A DNA stretch of 64,000 bases from Hofstenia miamia (taxonomy: Eukaryota; Xenacoelomorpha; Acoela). The notes below the pieces were generated by a model that was given only the letters and a program-made list of their open reading frames with translations, was not told the origin of the DNA and searched no databases. Location: assembly GCA_004352715.1 (NCBI GenBank), contig SCFE01000053.1, positions 1,589,097 to 1,653,096 of the forward strand, written 5' to 3'. The stretch's first letter is position 1. Each line of letters begins with the position of its first letter. The position numbers and the translations under genes were made by a program. Positions 10,083 to 20,459 of this stretch are shown here, piece after piece.

Positions 10083-11152
10083 ATGTCTGCCTACCTTTCT
10101 CATGCTGTGTCAGCACCTACAATGCCCCCAGTGACGCCATCATTTGTTACCCCCATTACCTCTTTTACAAGTGGAGCACCTACCTTCACTCAGTCTGCTC
10201 TTTCACAAGTCACAATGCTAACTACAGTAGCTATGCCAAGCCCTTGTACCCAAAGTGTAACAGTCATGCCCTCACACCAGTGAATGTCCCAGTTACTCCA
10301 ACTACTATGATTGTTCCATCTTCTCCTCTGAGTGACCCTATCAGGTCTATGACAACTCGCGGGCCATGCTTTACTCAGTCCATTCTGCCTGTTGAAGCAT
10401 CAGGAAGCAAACAATCTAATCTTTTCAATCAACACTCAGTGTTGCCTAAATTCACCTGTAAAATAGATGAAATTTCACAGTCATTTGATGAGTGGCTCTT
10501 TCTTTTCAAGCTTACAATGAAGCAATATAAAACCACTCAAAATGCTGCTGCTTTGCAATTTCCCATGTTCTTTCAAGGCCTCGTGTACAATCAGTACATG
10601 ATGCTGGATAGGGAAGTTAAGACAAATCATCAGTTACTTGTTGGTCACTTCAAAGACCACTACAAAGTGCCTCACATCAAACAGCAATGCAAGACGCATT
10701 TGTGTGATCTTTCCTTCAAGAAGGGAGATGACGTGAGGACCTATATTACCCAAGTCAATATACTCTTTTGCCTCAGCAAGTTAACTTCATACACTTGTCA
10801 GGGATTCCCTTCTACCATCAGGAGCTGCCTCAAACTTAAGTGTGATCCAGAGGATGACTTAAACTCCATCATTAAGAAGGCAATAAGTATTGTGTTACAA
10901 AATACAATGCGCATCAAGAAAGATGCTGGTGACCTAAAGACAGGTCAAACTACCTCCAAAACATTAACTGCTTCAAGTTCTGCCACAGTGCAGAAGAAAA
11001 CCAATAACAATTGTCAATCAGCTCACATTCATACTCAGAGTGGGGCAGTAATCTGCTTAATTGCAGATGAAGATGGTATTATCATTGATGAGCCATCAGC
11101 TGAAGTGTGTGCTCCCAACACCCCAGTTGAGTCTGTCAGTCATTTAAATTAG
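10083..11152 (+). pseudogene. Element B gag (capsid region)
   Basis: Two overlapping frames (10,083-10,283 and 10,244-11,152) encode a Pro/Thr-rich linker and a capsid-type region. The capsid region has SFDEWLFLFKLTMKQ (~residues 81-95 of the second frame), AAALQFPMFFQGLVYNQYM, VRTYITQVN and a long helical tail. The pattern matches the gags of A, C and D. No CCHC knuckle is visible before the stop at 11,150, unlike A, C and D. It is broken by a frameshift at ~10,260. Confidence 0.7.
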
Positions 11153-11224
11153 ATGGAGTGCCGCCTCCCAAAAACTGTGCACATGATGTTTTGGTGATAA
11201 CCTCATTACTGCATACTAACGTCA

Positions 11225-11340
11225 TCCCTGCAGATGTGAATGGATTATTGATTAATGCTACTATTGATACAGGAGCCTCTGTCTCCATCATAAGCAACAC
11301 CTGTTGCAACAAGCCTACAAAGAGATGACTTGTCTCCATC
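11225..11340 (+). pseudogene. Element B aspartic protease, first copy
   Basis: The segment reads VNGLLINATIDTGASVSIIS, with an intact D-T-G-A-S active site at ~11,266-11,280. It stops at a TGA shortly after. The same 102 bases (11,254-11,355) recur at 12,561-12,662, where the protease continues to VILGNHFLEKNKCVIDY at ~12,790-12,840. Confidence 0.7.
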
Positions 11341-11356
11341 TACTGTGCACTTGTTN

Positions 11357-12125
11357 TCAGAAAGATTCTCAACCATTATTTCACAGACAATGTCTGCCTA
11401 CCTTTCTCATGCTGTGTCAGCACCTACAATGCCCCCAGTGAAGCCATCATTTGTTACCCCCATTACCTCTTTTACAAGTGGAGCACCTACCTTCACTCAG
11501 TCTGCTCTTTCACAAGTCACAATGCTAACTACAGTAGCTATGCCAAGCCCTTGTACCCAAAGTGTAACAGTCATGCCCTCACACCAGTGAATGTCCCAGT
11601 TACTCCAACTACTATGATTGTTCCATCTTCTCCTCTGAGTGACCCTATCAGGTCTATGACAACTCGCGGGCCATGCTTTACTCAGTCCATTCTGCCTGTT
11701 GAAGCATCAGGAAGCAAACAATCTAATCTTTTCAATCAACACTCAGTGTTGCCTAAATTCACCTGTAAAATAGATGAAATTTCACAGTCATTTGATGAGT
11801 GGCTCTTTCTTTTCAAGCTTACAATGAAGCAATATAAAACCACTCAAAATGCTGCTGCTTTGCAATTTCCCATGTTCTTTCAAGGCCTCGTGTACAATCA
11901 GTACATGATGCTGGATAGGGAAGTTAAGACAAATCATCAGTTACTTGTTGGTCACTTCAAAGACCACTACAAAGTGCCTCACATCAAACAGCAATGCAAG
12001 ACGCATTTGTGTGATCTTTCCTTCAAGAAGGGAGATGACGTGAGGACCTATATTACCCAAGTCAATAAACTCTTTTGCCTCAGCAAGTTATCTCCATAAA
12101 ATTAACAGGGATTCCCTTCTACCAT
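11357..12125 (+). repeat. Second copy of element B gag segment (probable assembly duplicate)
   Basis: Starting right after the single N at 11,356, this repeats 10,051-~10,815 almost exactly; I see only a few differences, such as GACGCC against GAAGCC. Similarity fades in a short block shared with ~10,800-10,815 (AGGGATTCCCTTCTACCAT), after which the sequence is unrelated. It is either an alternative haplotype or a second element copy joined at a gap. I do not count it as a separate gene. Confidence 0.8.
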
Positions 12126-12452
12126 TGGGAAGATGACTGTTTTAGAGAATTTACAGATTTAAATTCCAGAGGAAGACTTCGCTTTCCTTCAGAGCATCTA
12201 TTTAAATTCAGTCAGTATACATATTGTCATTTCAAGTCCGTAGAACGCAAACAATGCTCGTGTGCCATATTAAAAATGTTTCAACAGATCTATTCAACAT
12301 ATTCCTTTGACTTACCTAATCACTATTCAATTTGTAAACGCTTATGTAATACTTTTTTTAAAGGATATGTCAACAAAATGACTAAAGAATTCTTTATTTA
12401 TAAAGATGATGGATCTCTTTGCAGGCGTAAAAGAAAACTTCAATTTAATTAA
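12115..12452 (+). pseudogene. P-element/THAP-type transposase C-terminal fragment
   Basis: The 12,075-12,452 frame has FREFTDLNSRGRLRFPSEHL followed by KFSQYTYCHF, then a helical stretch ending in a basic RRKRKLQF tail. A 'L-x-x-R-G-G-L-x-x-P-S' turn followed by a C-terminal helical, basic tail is the usual end of P-element/THAP9-like transposases; here the second Gly is Arg. No catalytic residues lie in this part. An AT-rich 3' region follows to ~12,540. The fragment sits between duplicated pieces of element B, so it may be an insertion in one copy. Confidence 0.4.
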
Positions 12453-12560
12453 ATTTTGATTACATGTGTGGAGTTTTACTATTATTTTTGTACTTTTATT
12501 CTCAAACTGTACAATTGTGGTTTACAAATGTTATATACCAATTTTTTCATTTATTATTTT

Positions 12561-12960
12561 AATGCTACTATTGATACAGGAGCCTCTGTCTCCATCATAA
12601 GCAACACCTGTTGCAACAAGCCTACAAAGAGATGACTTGTCTCCATCTACTGTGCACTTGTTGGATGCTTTGGGGAACACAATTTTGCTGAAGGGTCAAA
12701 TTAACAACCTTGAGTTGTGTATCCATCAAGAATGTTTCTGAGTGGACCTTATTGTGGTTGATACCTGCAATTGGCCCTTGCTGTAAAATGTCATTCTGGG
12801 AAATCATTTCCTTGAGAAAAACAAGTGTGTGATAGACTATGGAGCAAACACACTCTCACTTCACAAAAGAGAGCCTCACAGGGAGCTTACCACCACTTGT
12901 AACCAAGAGACCTTATTAACTTTAACTGACACTATTGTTGTGGAACCATGGCACTGGCAA
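12561..12960 (+). pseudogene. Element B aspartic protease, continued copy
   Basis: Starts with the repeated DTGAS segment and continues past where the first copy is cut. It runs through a region with TGA and TAA stops to VILGNHFLEKNKCVIDYGANTLSL, the second conserved protease block (compare MILGNDFLTK in A and VILGNDFLTKNSCVIN in D). Together with 11,225-11,355 it shows that the sequence between is inserted or duplicated. Confidence 0.65.
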
Positions 12961-13089
12961 CAAGTTGCCATCACTACAAACTCTCCTTATGAAGGAGATG
13001 TCATGATCTCAGGACAAAGGGGAAGATGCCTCTGTGGTCTACATCTTTCTCCAGACCTTTGTCATGTCTCTTGTGGCAAAACCTATGTC

Positions 13090-13340
13090 ACTGTGCTCAA
13101 CAGTTCTGTGTGCTTGATCTTTGTAAAGCCTATTGACAGATACTGATGAAGCCTGCCAACAACCCAAAAACTGCTTTTACTACACCTTACAGCCTTTTCA
13201 GGTGGAAATACATGGCCTTCAGGCTTTGTAACACTCTGGCTACATTTCAGCATTACATTATGCATGTATTACTGAATGTGGCCAACGTTCTCAAACCTGG
13301 GATCACTGCATATATGGATGATATTCTCTGAACTAGCCAA
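13090..13340 (+). pseudogene. Element B reverse transcriptase, internally deleted
   Basis: Reads LIFVKPIDRY, then (shifted) QILMKPANNPKTAFTTPYSLF, KYMAFRLCNTLATFQHY and AYMDDIL-stop (YMDD at ~13,314-13,325). The fingers domain before it is missing, because the protease-RT linker runs straight into the IDL region. Directly after YMDD the sequence jumps to the RNase H lead-in, so the thumb is also lost. The catalytic YMDD is kept but the enzyme cannot be whole. Confidence 0.8.
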
Positions 13341-13344
13341 CCAT

Positions 13345-13866
13345 ATGAAACACATATTGAACCTACTCCACAAGAACACTGAATTCTGCTGGACCTGGGC
13401 CAAACAGGAAGAGCTCAATGCTGTGAAGCAAGAGCTTAGACAGATCCCCAGTCTGAATACGCCTGATTACACAAAGGAATTTATCATCAACTGTGATGCA
13501 AGTTCAGTCGCCATCATTGGCATTCTCAGTCAAATGATCAATGGCCAGGAATGCCCAGTACAGTACTTTAGCTAGAAACTTCAGAATGCCAAGCTAAATT
13601 ATGGAGCAACAAAGTCTGAAATGTTAGTGCTTGTCAATAGTCTGAAGAAGTTTCAATTCTTCATCCTAGGTCGTCAATTTGTTGTCCACACTGATAACTC
13701 TGCACTAGCATGGCTCAAACAATTCTCTGGCAACAAGTCAAACATTGTCGCCCAATGGTTAGAATATCTCAATGATTTCACCTTTACTATCACTCATTGT
13801 CTGGGGAGATTAGATCTCAACGCTGATTATTTCACTGCTCTGCCAAGTTATGAGAGAGACTTGTGA
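13345..13866 (+). pseudogene. Element B RNase H
   Basis: Two frames (13,276-13,575 and 13,621-13,866) separated by a TAG give FCWTWAKQEELNAVKQ, FIINCDASSVAIIGILSQ (first catalytic Asp present), QYFS-stop-KLQNAKLNYGATKSEML, LGRQFVVHTDNSALAWL and GRLDLNADYFTALP. Order and spacing match Ty3-type RNase H. Only one stop interrupts it, so this is the best preserved enzyme domain of element B. Confidence 0.85.
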
Positions 13867-13919
13867 AAGCCACCTGGTGAGAAAACCCCTTTTGGATTTA
13901 TCCCAGCATGTGAGTACAA

Positions 13920-14425
13920 GCTTCTTCCTGACATAAATTCAGATTGGAATGGAAAAGCAATCCTCCCCATTATGGTCAAAGAGGAAATTTCAGAGAAAGA
14001 AATTGCTACCCATCAGTTACATGATAAAGTTTTGTCTGAAATTATCTGTAAAGTGAAAAACCCTAATCAGGCCATAAGTGATGTTGCCAAAAGATACTTC
14101 CAATGTTACCATTGGAAACTCACTGAGGCTGGACTCCTCTATGCGCACAGTCAGAACAACTGTTTGGCAATTCCAGAGTACTTCAAAAGGGATCTTGTCT
14201 GGAAGATTCATGAATGTGGTCACCTCGGAATTATCCAAACTGAGTGCAACTTTAATGCTCACTAAGTCACCACCTGTATCTGAGCTACTGTGCAAGAGGT
14301 AATTGATAAATGTGAAGCATGCCTGCTTCAGGGAGATGGACACTTTCCAGAGCAGAGAGCTGAGCTCCACAGTCGGGTCACTGAAAGAACAAACAAAGTA
14401 GTCCATATAGACATAGAGAAATCAT
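13920..14425 (+). pseudogene. Element B integrase zinc-binding domain, truncated
   Basis: A linker frame leads to GLLYAHSQNNCLAIPEYFKR, DLVWKIHECGHLGI (two His) and, in a shifted frame, VIDKCEACLLQ (two Cys): the HHCC module. The text stops after VVHIDIEKS at ~14,423, where the opposite-strand element C begins. The DDE core is absent, so B was truncated by insertion of C or by a rearrangement there. Confidence 0.75.
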
Positions 14426-14429
14426 GTAA

Positions 14430-14890
14430 TCACTGTTTATGGAACTATCCATTATTGCTTTTGTCATTTTCCAATGATAGGGTTTGATTTTTAGAATATC
14501 CTCTAGTTGAAATTGAATGGAATCAGGATCTTTAACAAATAAATTTTTTCGAATAGTATTGTTGTCATTAATCTTAATGGTATTTTCTTCAAAATTAATA
14601 ATGCAGTAATTGTCTTCTAAAAAATCACGTCCTAATATCAATTGGTTTGGCAATTGGAAGTTCGTAGTATCAATTACAATTAAATCTTGTTTGATGATTT
14701 TATATTTTATAGAAATTTGGCAGAAATTAATCTGTAATTTTCTTTTGTTAGATCTTTATGAGTTATACCAATAGAGTTTGTGCAGGTATCAGATATGACA
14801 GAATGTGCAGCTCCTCTATCAATTATTACTTCAATAATTACACCATTCACAGTAACTGGAATAGATTTCTTATCTGTCAAATTAGTTGAG
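14430..14890 (-). pseudogene. Element C aspartic protease
   Basis: The minus strand gives PVTVNGVIIEVIIDRGAAHS, where the active-site triplet is D-R-G instead of D-T-G (14,820-14,812), and later LILGRDFLEDNYCIINFEEN (ORF from ~14,650). Both protease blocks are present and in the right order. The changed triad suggests loss of activity. The frame runs into truncation near 14,425. Confidence 0.75.
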
Positions 14891-15024
14891 ATAAGTATCT
14901 CTCCTGCTCGGTCTGGAGTTGGTGCTCTTACTCATTTAAAGAATCTGTATCAGTGGTAATGCTTTCAGCGTCATCTTCAGTGTCAGTATAAAAACCTTCA
15001 TTGTCTTTGATAATGTTAATTTTT

Positions 15025-15075
15025 AATGTACATTGAGAGCATAAGTGTCCTTTGCATCCACAGTGAAAACAACGT
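15025..15075 (-). pseudogene. Element C CCHC zinc knuckle
   Basis: The minus-strand translation gives CFHCGCKGHLCSQC, with the C-X2-C-X4-H-X4-C spacing intact. It lies between gag and protease, as in A and D. It is in a different frame from the capsid part. Confidence 0.75.
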
Positions 15076-15099
15076 ATTTTATCATTAATGTATCTTGTC

Positions 15100-16235
15100 A
15101 TTATTCACGTCTGTTGATTTGGATTTGATTGGTTTTTTACAATTAGAAACAGATGTGGGTTCCTTTAGCGATTGTTTTGGAACTGAAATTGAATAGTTCA
15201 TTTTGGGCATCATAGATAATGTGGCTCTTTTGATTTTCAAATTGTTTTCCAAAGCTAGTTGTATGTTAATGGCTTTGGTAATGATTGTTTCAATATCATC
15301 ATCAATATCACATTTATTTTCTAAGCATCATTGAATGCTAACAGGTAAGCTGCACATGATAAAACTGTACAAGTCTTTGGCTTTGTATTTGTTGTCCTCA
15401 CTGGACAATCGTAATAATCTTTGAATTTGCATTATATGGGCAGTGATATCATCATTTCATTTGTATGGTTGTTCAAACAATAGCATTTGATATTGTTTTT
15501 AATTGATCTGGAGTTGAAGTGATATTTGAGTTTTCCAATTAGTGTAGGATAGTTGTTTTTAGTTTCTTCATCAAAACTAAGGTAATAGGTATTAGCTTTA
15601 TCTTTCAAGTAAAAAGCTAATTGAGAAGCTGCAGTAGTTTGATCCAATTTCATTTGTTTCATATATAGTTCAAATTGTACAAACCATTCATCAAAAGTAG
15701 GGGATGCAGCATCAATTTTTCTGTTAAATTTCGGGGGTTGATCTATATTAATTGGCGTCACGTTTGTTGGAAATTCAGGTAATGGAGAATCGTCATATTG
15801 AGGCTGAAATATATCAGTAGAAATTTTATCCATTTTATGTTCTTGAAAAAAATTTTTCAAGTCATTTGACATTTTCTTTTCGAGTTGCTAGAATTGTTCA
15901 AAAATTTCTTCACGAATTGTGTTAATTTGGGGAGTTACATTAGATTGTTTTTCTTGAAAAACTGGTTGTGCTGATTGTTTTTGATTGAGATGAAGTATTT
16001 GTTTTTTAAATTCTTCGAATTGTTCTTGAAGATTACTTAATCTCTCAACTAAATCTTGTTCTTTACAATAAGCATCAAGTAATTGTTGTTCCAGATTTTT
16101 CTTTTGGTTTTGGGATTTGAGTAGGTTGTTTTGGAGACTTACAATCATTTGTAAGAGTTCGTCACAGGAAGTTTTTTGCAGGTCTTTGACAGTGAGGGCT
16201 TTATGAGTTTTGGAGCAAGTTATACAAGATTCCAT
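15100..16235 (-). pseudogene. Element C gag
   Basis: From ATG 16,235 a coiled-coil N-terminus (LLQMIVSLQNNLLKSQNQKK, ERLSNLQEQFEEFKKQ) runs 115 codons to a TAG at 15,888-15,890. The frame then continues in phase to the capsid block (TFDEWFVQFELYMKQMKLDQ, AFYLKDKANTYYLSF) and shifts at ~15,440. A single in-phase stop and one frameshift are the only breaks up to there, so this is a fairly fresh copy. The last part matches A and D (TKAINIQLALENNLKIK). Confidence 0.75.
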
Positions 16236-16508
16236 TGTGATATTGAATGGGCTATGGTAAGATAACTGAAACCAAAATGGTAGTTGGCATGACTCTTTAG
16301 CTAGTATTTAATACCAATTAGGTTGATCTTGAGTTAGAGGTTGGCTGCAGCACTGTGGCTAAGGTTTTTTATTTCTGTACTGATTTGTGTAATGATTTAA
16401 TAGAAACAGTAAGAACAATAACAACTCTTTGAGAATGATTTATTTATTTAATAGAAAACAAAGATGTAAAATTCATTGGTAACGTATTCAGAGTCATCAG
16501 GGTCACCA

Positions 16509-17250
16509 TGTAGAATGCTTGTCTTGTGGTAGAAGCATGTGCAACACTCAGCAAGCATTCCATCTTTAGATATATTAAAACACAACCAATGAAACTACTA
16601 GTTATTATGTAGTTCTATCTAATGAGAAAACAAGAGCATGTTCAATCCATGGTTAACAGTTATTCAGAGAATAAGTTAATGCCAAACTTCTTCTTACAGA
16701 ATCAGGCCTCCAGCTGAAGTGATGAACCATTTCCAACACCTAATTTCTCAGCTCATTTTAGACTAGAGAAAATGAAATAATTATAGCTACATGCAAACCA
16801 TGCTTCCTAACTGTGCTCATCCTTATACCTAATACCTACTATCACTAGAGGAGTCAAACCAGAGGGCCATTTAGAGCCTCTGGTTATCCTACCTTTTGCC
16901 CAGAGTGATACCTTAAGTGTTGATCATAGTGATCAGATGCATAGATAAAATAAATATAATAACAAATAATAAGAGGGAAATTTATGAAAAACTATATTAT
17001 CCTGAAAATGCTAAAAGGTAATGTTAATTAGATATATGGCTGGGAAAATTTCTAATAGTAAAAATAAAAGCAACTGAAAGCTAGGGTAGCTAAACTTAAA
17101 TTAACAGAAATCACACATTTTCATGTTTACAAATAATAGAAAACAATAACTCACTTCTTATCAAACTGTGAGTAATAGCAGAACAAAATATTTAAAAGAT
17201 ACTGCGATGTCTGATATTCAAATTATGCAAACAAAATGGATTCCTTGTAC
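16509..17250 (-). mobile_element. LTR of element C (5' LTR)
   Basis: The minus strand ends GCATTCTACA at 16,509, directly followed by the PBS. Internal similarity to 39,841-40,743 is visible in the same orientation around 16,734-16,790 (TTTCTCAGCTCAT, AGCTACATGCAAACCATGC) and near 16,840 (CACTAGAGGAG). The far end, expected to start TGTAGAGT on the minus strand, is not resolved; 17,250 is approximate. Confidence 0.55.
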
Positions 17251-17960
17251 AAGCAACCAATCAGAATACAAAGAATATTAAATCACTAATTGTACATTAA
17301 CTATTGTCACAATATTACTAATTCAACACATATTATTAATTTACAAATTAGGGATGTAAATATACTACACTATCAGAACAGCCTCCCTGCAGAGCAAGTC
17401 CAGCTTTGCCCAATTAGAGAACAACATCAAGAGGAACAATCTTCTCTGTATTCTGCCGCCTTGCCTAATGACGCCACTGATCTTGCCATCATGGAGAGTA
17501 CNACGAGCAACCAATCAGAATACAAAGAATATTAAATCACTAATTGTACATTAACTATTGTCACAATATTACTAATTCAACACATATTATTAATTTACAA
17601 ATTAGGGATGTAAATATACTACACTATCAGAACAGCCTCCCTGCAGAGCAAGTCCAGCTTTGCCCAATTAGAGAACAACATCAAGAAGAACAATCTTCTC
17701 TGTATTCTGCCACCTTGCCTAATGACGCCACTGATCTTGCCATCATGGAGAGTACACTGTGGAAAGAAGANGCCCAATTAGAGAACAACATCAAGAGGAA
17801 CAATCTTCTCTGTATTCTGCCGCCTTGCCTAATGACGCCACTGATCTTGCCATCATGGAGAGTACGCTGTGGAAAGAAGAAAGTTTCTGCCCATCTCGCC
17901 AATTGTATTAATTACATCTCAACTGCCTCCAAAGTCAACAAAGCCATGTGTAGCATCATC
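17249..17960 (+). repeat. Unknown repeat, threefold because of two N joins
   Basis: Bases 17,249-17,501, 17,503-17,770 and 17,772-17,880 are overlapping near-identical copies separated by single N characters. The shared unit has a short frame with SLYSA(A/T)LPNDATDLAIMES and leads into the ORF that ends at 18,063. The tripling looks like an assembly artefact. The underlying single copy is probably the upstream part of repeat R3. The protein is not recognised. Confidence 0.6.
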
Positions 17961-18063
17961 CAAAATTAATCAGAAAAAAGCTGCAAACATTGCAGAAGAG
18001 ATTAAGATTGAAAAGGAGTTAAATAAAAAATATTACAATCAATTAGTTGATATGCAAGAATAA
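17869..18063 (+). pseudogene. R3 repeat ORF, C-terminal part
   Basis: A frame ending KPCVASSKINQKKAANIAEE...KKYYNQLVDMQE-stop. The same C-terminus is encoded on the minus strand at ~3,135-3,020 with conservative changes (ASSNINQKKAASVVEE...KKYYNQLVAM), which supports it as real protein sequence of a mobile family. The upstream part is broken. It is Lys-rich and probably helical; I do not recognise the family. Confidence 0.45.
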
Positions 18064-18431
18064 AATATGTGTCAATAAAAAGATAATTGTATCTGTCAAT
18101 AGAAATACTTTTGACAAAACAATGCTTACATTATTTTATTGCTGCCATCTTGGCAGAAGTTTGAAATTTAAATCAACAGCTACTTCTTTTGAAATACTAT
18201 AAATACATTGAAACTTACTGTAAGCATTTGATAAAGAATTTTACTTAGAATTCTTATTTTTCATCTTATTAACAGTTTGATTATTTAATACAATGTTGAG
18301 CTAATCGAGCTGTGTTTAGTAGTGGTCTGGATACATCACAGGGAACGATTCAAGGGTCTCTGTGCCAGACCATGAAAGTGCACTTAAGTTAGGTGTAGGG
18401 GTTTTCTCTTGATTAGCCAACTAGCATTTCT
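17948..18431 (+). repeat. Repeat R3, direct copy
   Basis: Inverted match to 2,125-3,140. Shared blocks are the ORF tail, AAAATATGTGTCAATAAAAAGA, TCTTTTGAAATACTATAAATACATTG, GGTCTGGATACATCACAGGGAACGATTC and AGGTGTA(G/A)GGGTTTTCTCT. It is cut by the 1,000-N gap at 18,432. Nearly every CpG of the other copy is TG or CA here. Confidence 0.7.
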
Positions 18432-19431
18432 NNNNNNNNNNNNNNNNNNNNNNNNNNNNNNNNNNNNNNNNNNNNNNNNNNNNNNNNNNNNNNNNNNNNN
18501 NNNNNNNNNNNNNNNNNNNNNNNNNNNNNNNNNNNNNNNNNNNNNNNNNNNNNNNNNNNNNNNNNNNNNNNNNNNNNNNNNNNNNNNNNNNNNNNNNNNN
18601 NNNNNNNNNNNNNNNNNNNNNNNNNNNNNNNNNNNNNNNNNNNNNNNNNNNNNNNNNNNNNNNNNNNNNNNNNNNNNNNNNNNNNNNNNNNNNNNNNNNN
18701 NNNNNNNNNNNNNNNNNNNNNNNNNNNNNNNNNNNNNNNNNNNNNNNNNNNNNNNNNNNNNNNNNNNNNNNNNNNNNNNNNNNNNNNNNNNNNNNNNNNN
18801 NNNNNNNNNNNNNNNNNNNNNNNNNNNNNNNNNNNNNNNNNNNNNNNNNNNNNNNNNNNNNNNNNNNNNNNNNNNNNNNNNNNNNNNNNNNNNNNNNNNN
18901 NNNNNNNNNNNNNNNNNNNNNNNNNNNNNNNNNNNNNNNNNNNNNNNNNNNNNNNNNNNNNNNNNNNNNNNNNNNNNNNNNNNNNNNNNNNNNNNNNNNN
19001 NNNNNNNNNNNNNNNNNNNNNNNNNNNNNNNNNNNNNNNNNNNNNNNNNNNNNNNNNNNNNNNNNNNNNNNNNNNNNNNNNNNNNNNNNNNNNNNNNNNN
19101 NNNNNNNNNNNNNNNNNNNNNNNNNNNNNNNNNNNNNNNNNNNNNNNNNNNNNNNNNNNNNNNNNNNNNNNNNNNNNNNNNNNNNNNNNNNNNNNNNNNN
19201 NNNNNNNNNNNNNNNNNNNNNNNNNNNNNNNNNNNNNNNNNNNNNNNNNNNNNNNNNNNNNNNNNNNNNNNNNNNNNNNNNNNNNNNNNNNNNNNNNNNN
19301 NNNNNNNNNNNNNNNNNNNNNNNNNNNNNNNNNNNNNNNNNNNNNNNNNNNNNNNNNNNNNNNNNNNNNNNNNNNNNNNNNNNNNNNNNNNNNNNNNNNN
19401 NNNNNNNNNNNNNNNNNNNNNNNNNNNNNNN
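18432..19431. other. Assembly gap, exactly 1,000 N
   Basis: The round length indicates a placeholder of unknown true size. The 5' LTR and gag start of element D are expected to lie here. Confidence 0.95.
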
Positions 19432-19432
19432 A

Positions 19433-20414
19433 AGTGGCTTCAAATGTTCGAATTAACAATGGCGGAAAGGAAAGTGAGCCAACAAGCAGCAGCATCTCAA
19501 CATTATCTGTGATTGGACGCAGAGACAAAAAGGGATTATCAACTGCTAATATGAGACTTCATTAATTACTACCAAAATGAAAGTTTCAAGCAAAATGAAA
19601 GTTTCAAGAACCAGTACCAAATCATCTTGAACACAACAAAAATGAGAAAAACTGATGACATCTGAAACTACATGCAACAAGTCGAGCGGCTCTTGATGCT
19701 TAGCTCGAGAGGAAACACCTATTCAAAATATGACTTATTCTTGCATATATGCAAAGGTATGCCAGAAAGCATCAAAACACAATTTGAAATTAAATGCAAC
19801 ATTGATGACAAACTAGAAAGAATGATCAGGAAGGCTGTCAATATACAAGCCACTATTGAGAACAATGCTTGGATATANNNNNNNNNNNNNNNNNNNNNNN
19901 NNNNNNNNNNNNNNNNNNNNNNNNNNNNNNNNNNNNNNNNNNNNNNNNNNNNNNNNNNNNNNNNNNNNNNNNNNNNNNNNNNNNNNNNNNNNNNNNNNNN
20001 NNNNNNNNNNNNNNNNNNNNNNNNNNNNNNNNNNNNNNNNNNNNNNNNNNNNNNNNNNNNNNNNNNNNNNNNNNNATTGAGAACAATGCTCAGATATACG
20101 AGAAAGCTGCATGGTACAGAGATGCACCAACATGGAAAAGCAACTTCAAGTTGCGCACCCCCAATAAAAGCTACTCTGAAGCAAAACAAGAGAAAATAAT
20201 AAAAGTAAAGGGAAAGGATTGCAAAATGAGGAAAGTAAAAGAAAAGGATGTTAAATGCTATGGTTGCAGACAGAAAGGACACAAAAAACCGGACTGCCCA
20301 AAGCAGATAAACGTCATTGGTGATGAAGAAGCATACTATGATGAAGAGGACGTACTACAAATGGAAGACGAAATGGACAGAGCAATGCCAACCGACGAGG
20401 AGTCGGAAAACTAA
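19433..20414 (+). pseudogene. Element D gag with CCHC zinc knuckle
   Basis: The capsid part starts at the gap edge (WLQMFELTMAERKVSQQAAAS) and has TGA at 19,510 and further stops. A long frame resumes (SSRGNTYSKYDLFLHICKGMP, very like A's SSREQTYSKYDLFSHIYKGLP). A 198-N gap follows, flanked on both sides by ATTGAGAACAATGCT, so it probably separates duplicated text. The knuckle CYGCRQKGHKKPDC (20,256-20,297) is intact and followed by an acidic tail ending at 20,412. It binds nucleic acid in functional relatives. Confidence 0.8.
19878..20075. other. Assembly gap, 198 N
   Basis: Flanks on both sides read IENNA(W/Q)I in the gag frame, so the gap sits inside gag and may include a duplicated overlap. 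Confidence 0.95.
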
Positions 20415-20459
20415 GTAGAGTGCTGACTCATAACAACCATGCAGTGATAATGATCCTAA

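Larger units (their letters stand above)
9270..14425 (+). mobile_element. Ty3/gypsy-like LTR retrotransposon B, decayed, internally deleted
   Basis: Domains in order are gag (9,487-11,152), protease (11,225-11,320 and again 12,561 onward), a truncated RT (13,146-13,331), RNase H (13,350-13,866) and integrase zinc domain (14,090-14,423). The element ends abruptly at ~14,425 against element C in the opposite orientation. RT fingers and the region after YMDD are deleted. A 1.2 kb stretch after the N at 11,356 repeats gag and includes a foreign transposase fragment. The next true base after 11,355 appears to be 12,663. Confidence 0.75.
14425..17250 (-). mobile_element. Ty3/gypsy-like LTR retrotransposon C, 5' half only
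   Basis: Reading leftward on the minus strand: LTR (ending at 16,509), PBS-like TGGTGACCCTGATGAC (16,508-16,493), gag from ATG 16,235, CCHC knuckle (~15,070-15,030), protease (~14,880-14,600), then truncation at ~14,425. RT, RNase H and integrase are missing. The element keeps more CpG than A or the 24-44 kb region, so it is probably younger. It lies head-on against element B. Confidence 0.75.

Noticed and set aside
11357-12099. A second, independent gag gene
   Set aside because: It is almost identical to 10,051-10,815 and starts right after a single N, so I treat it as an assembly or haplotype duplicate.
18409-19528. Long reading frames of 340-370 codons on both strands across the gap
   Set aside because: They consist almost entirely of N and are not real ORFs. 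The same holds for frames across 21,098-22,097 and 61,502-62,501.
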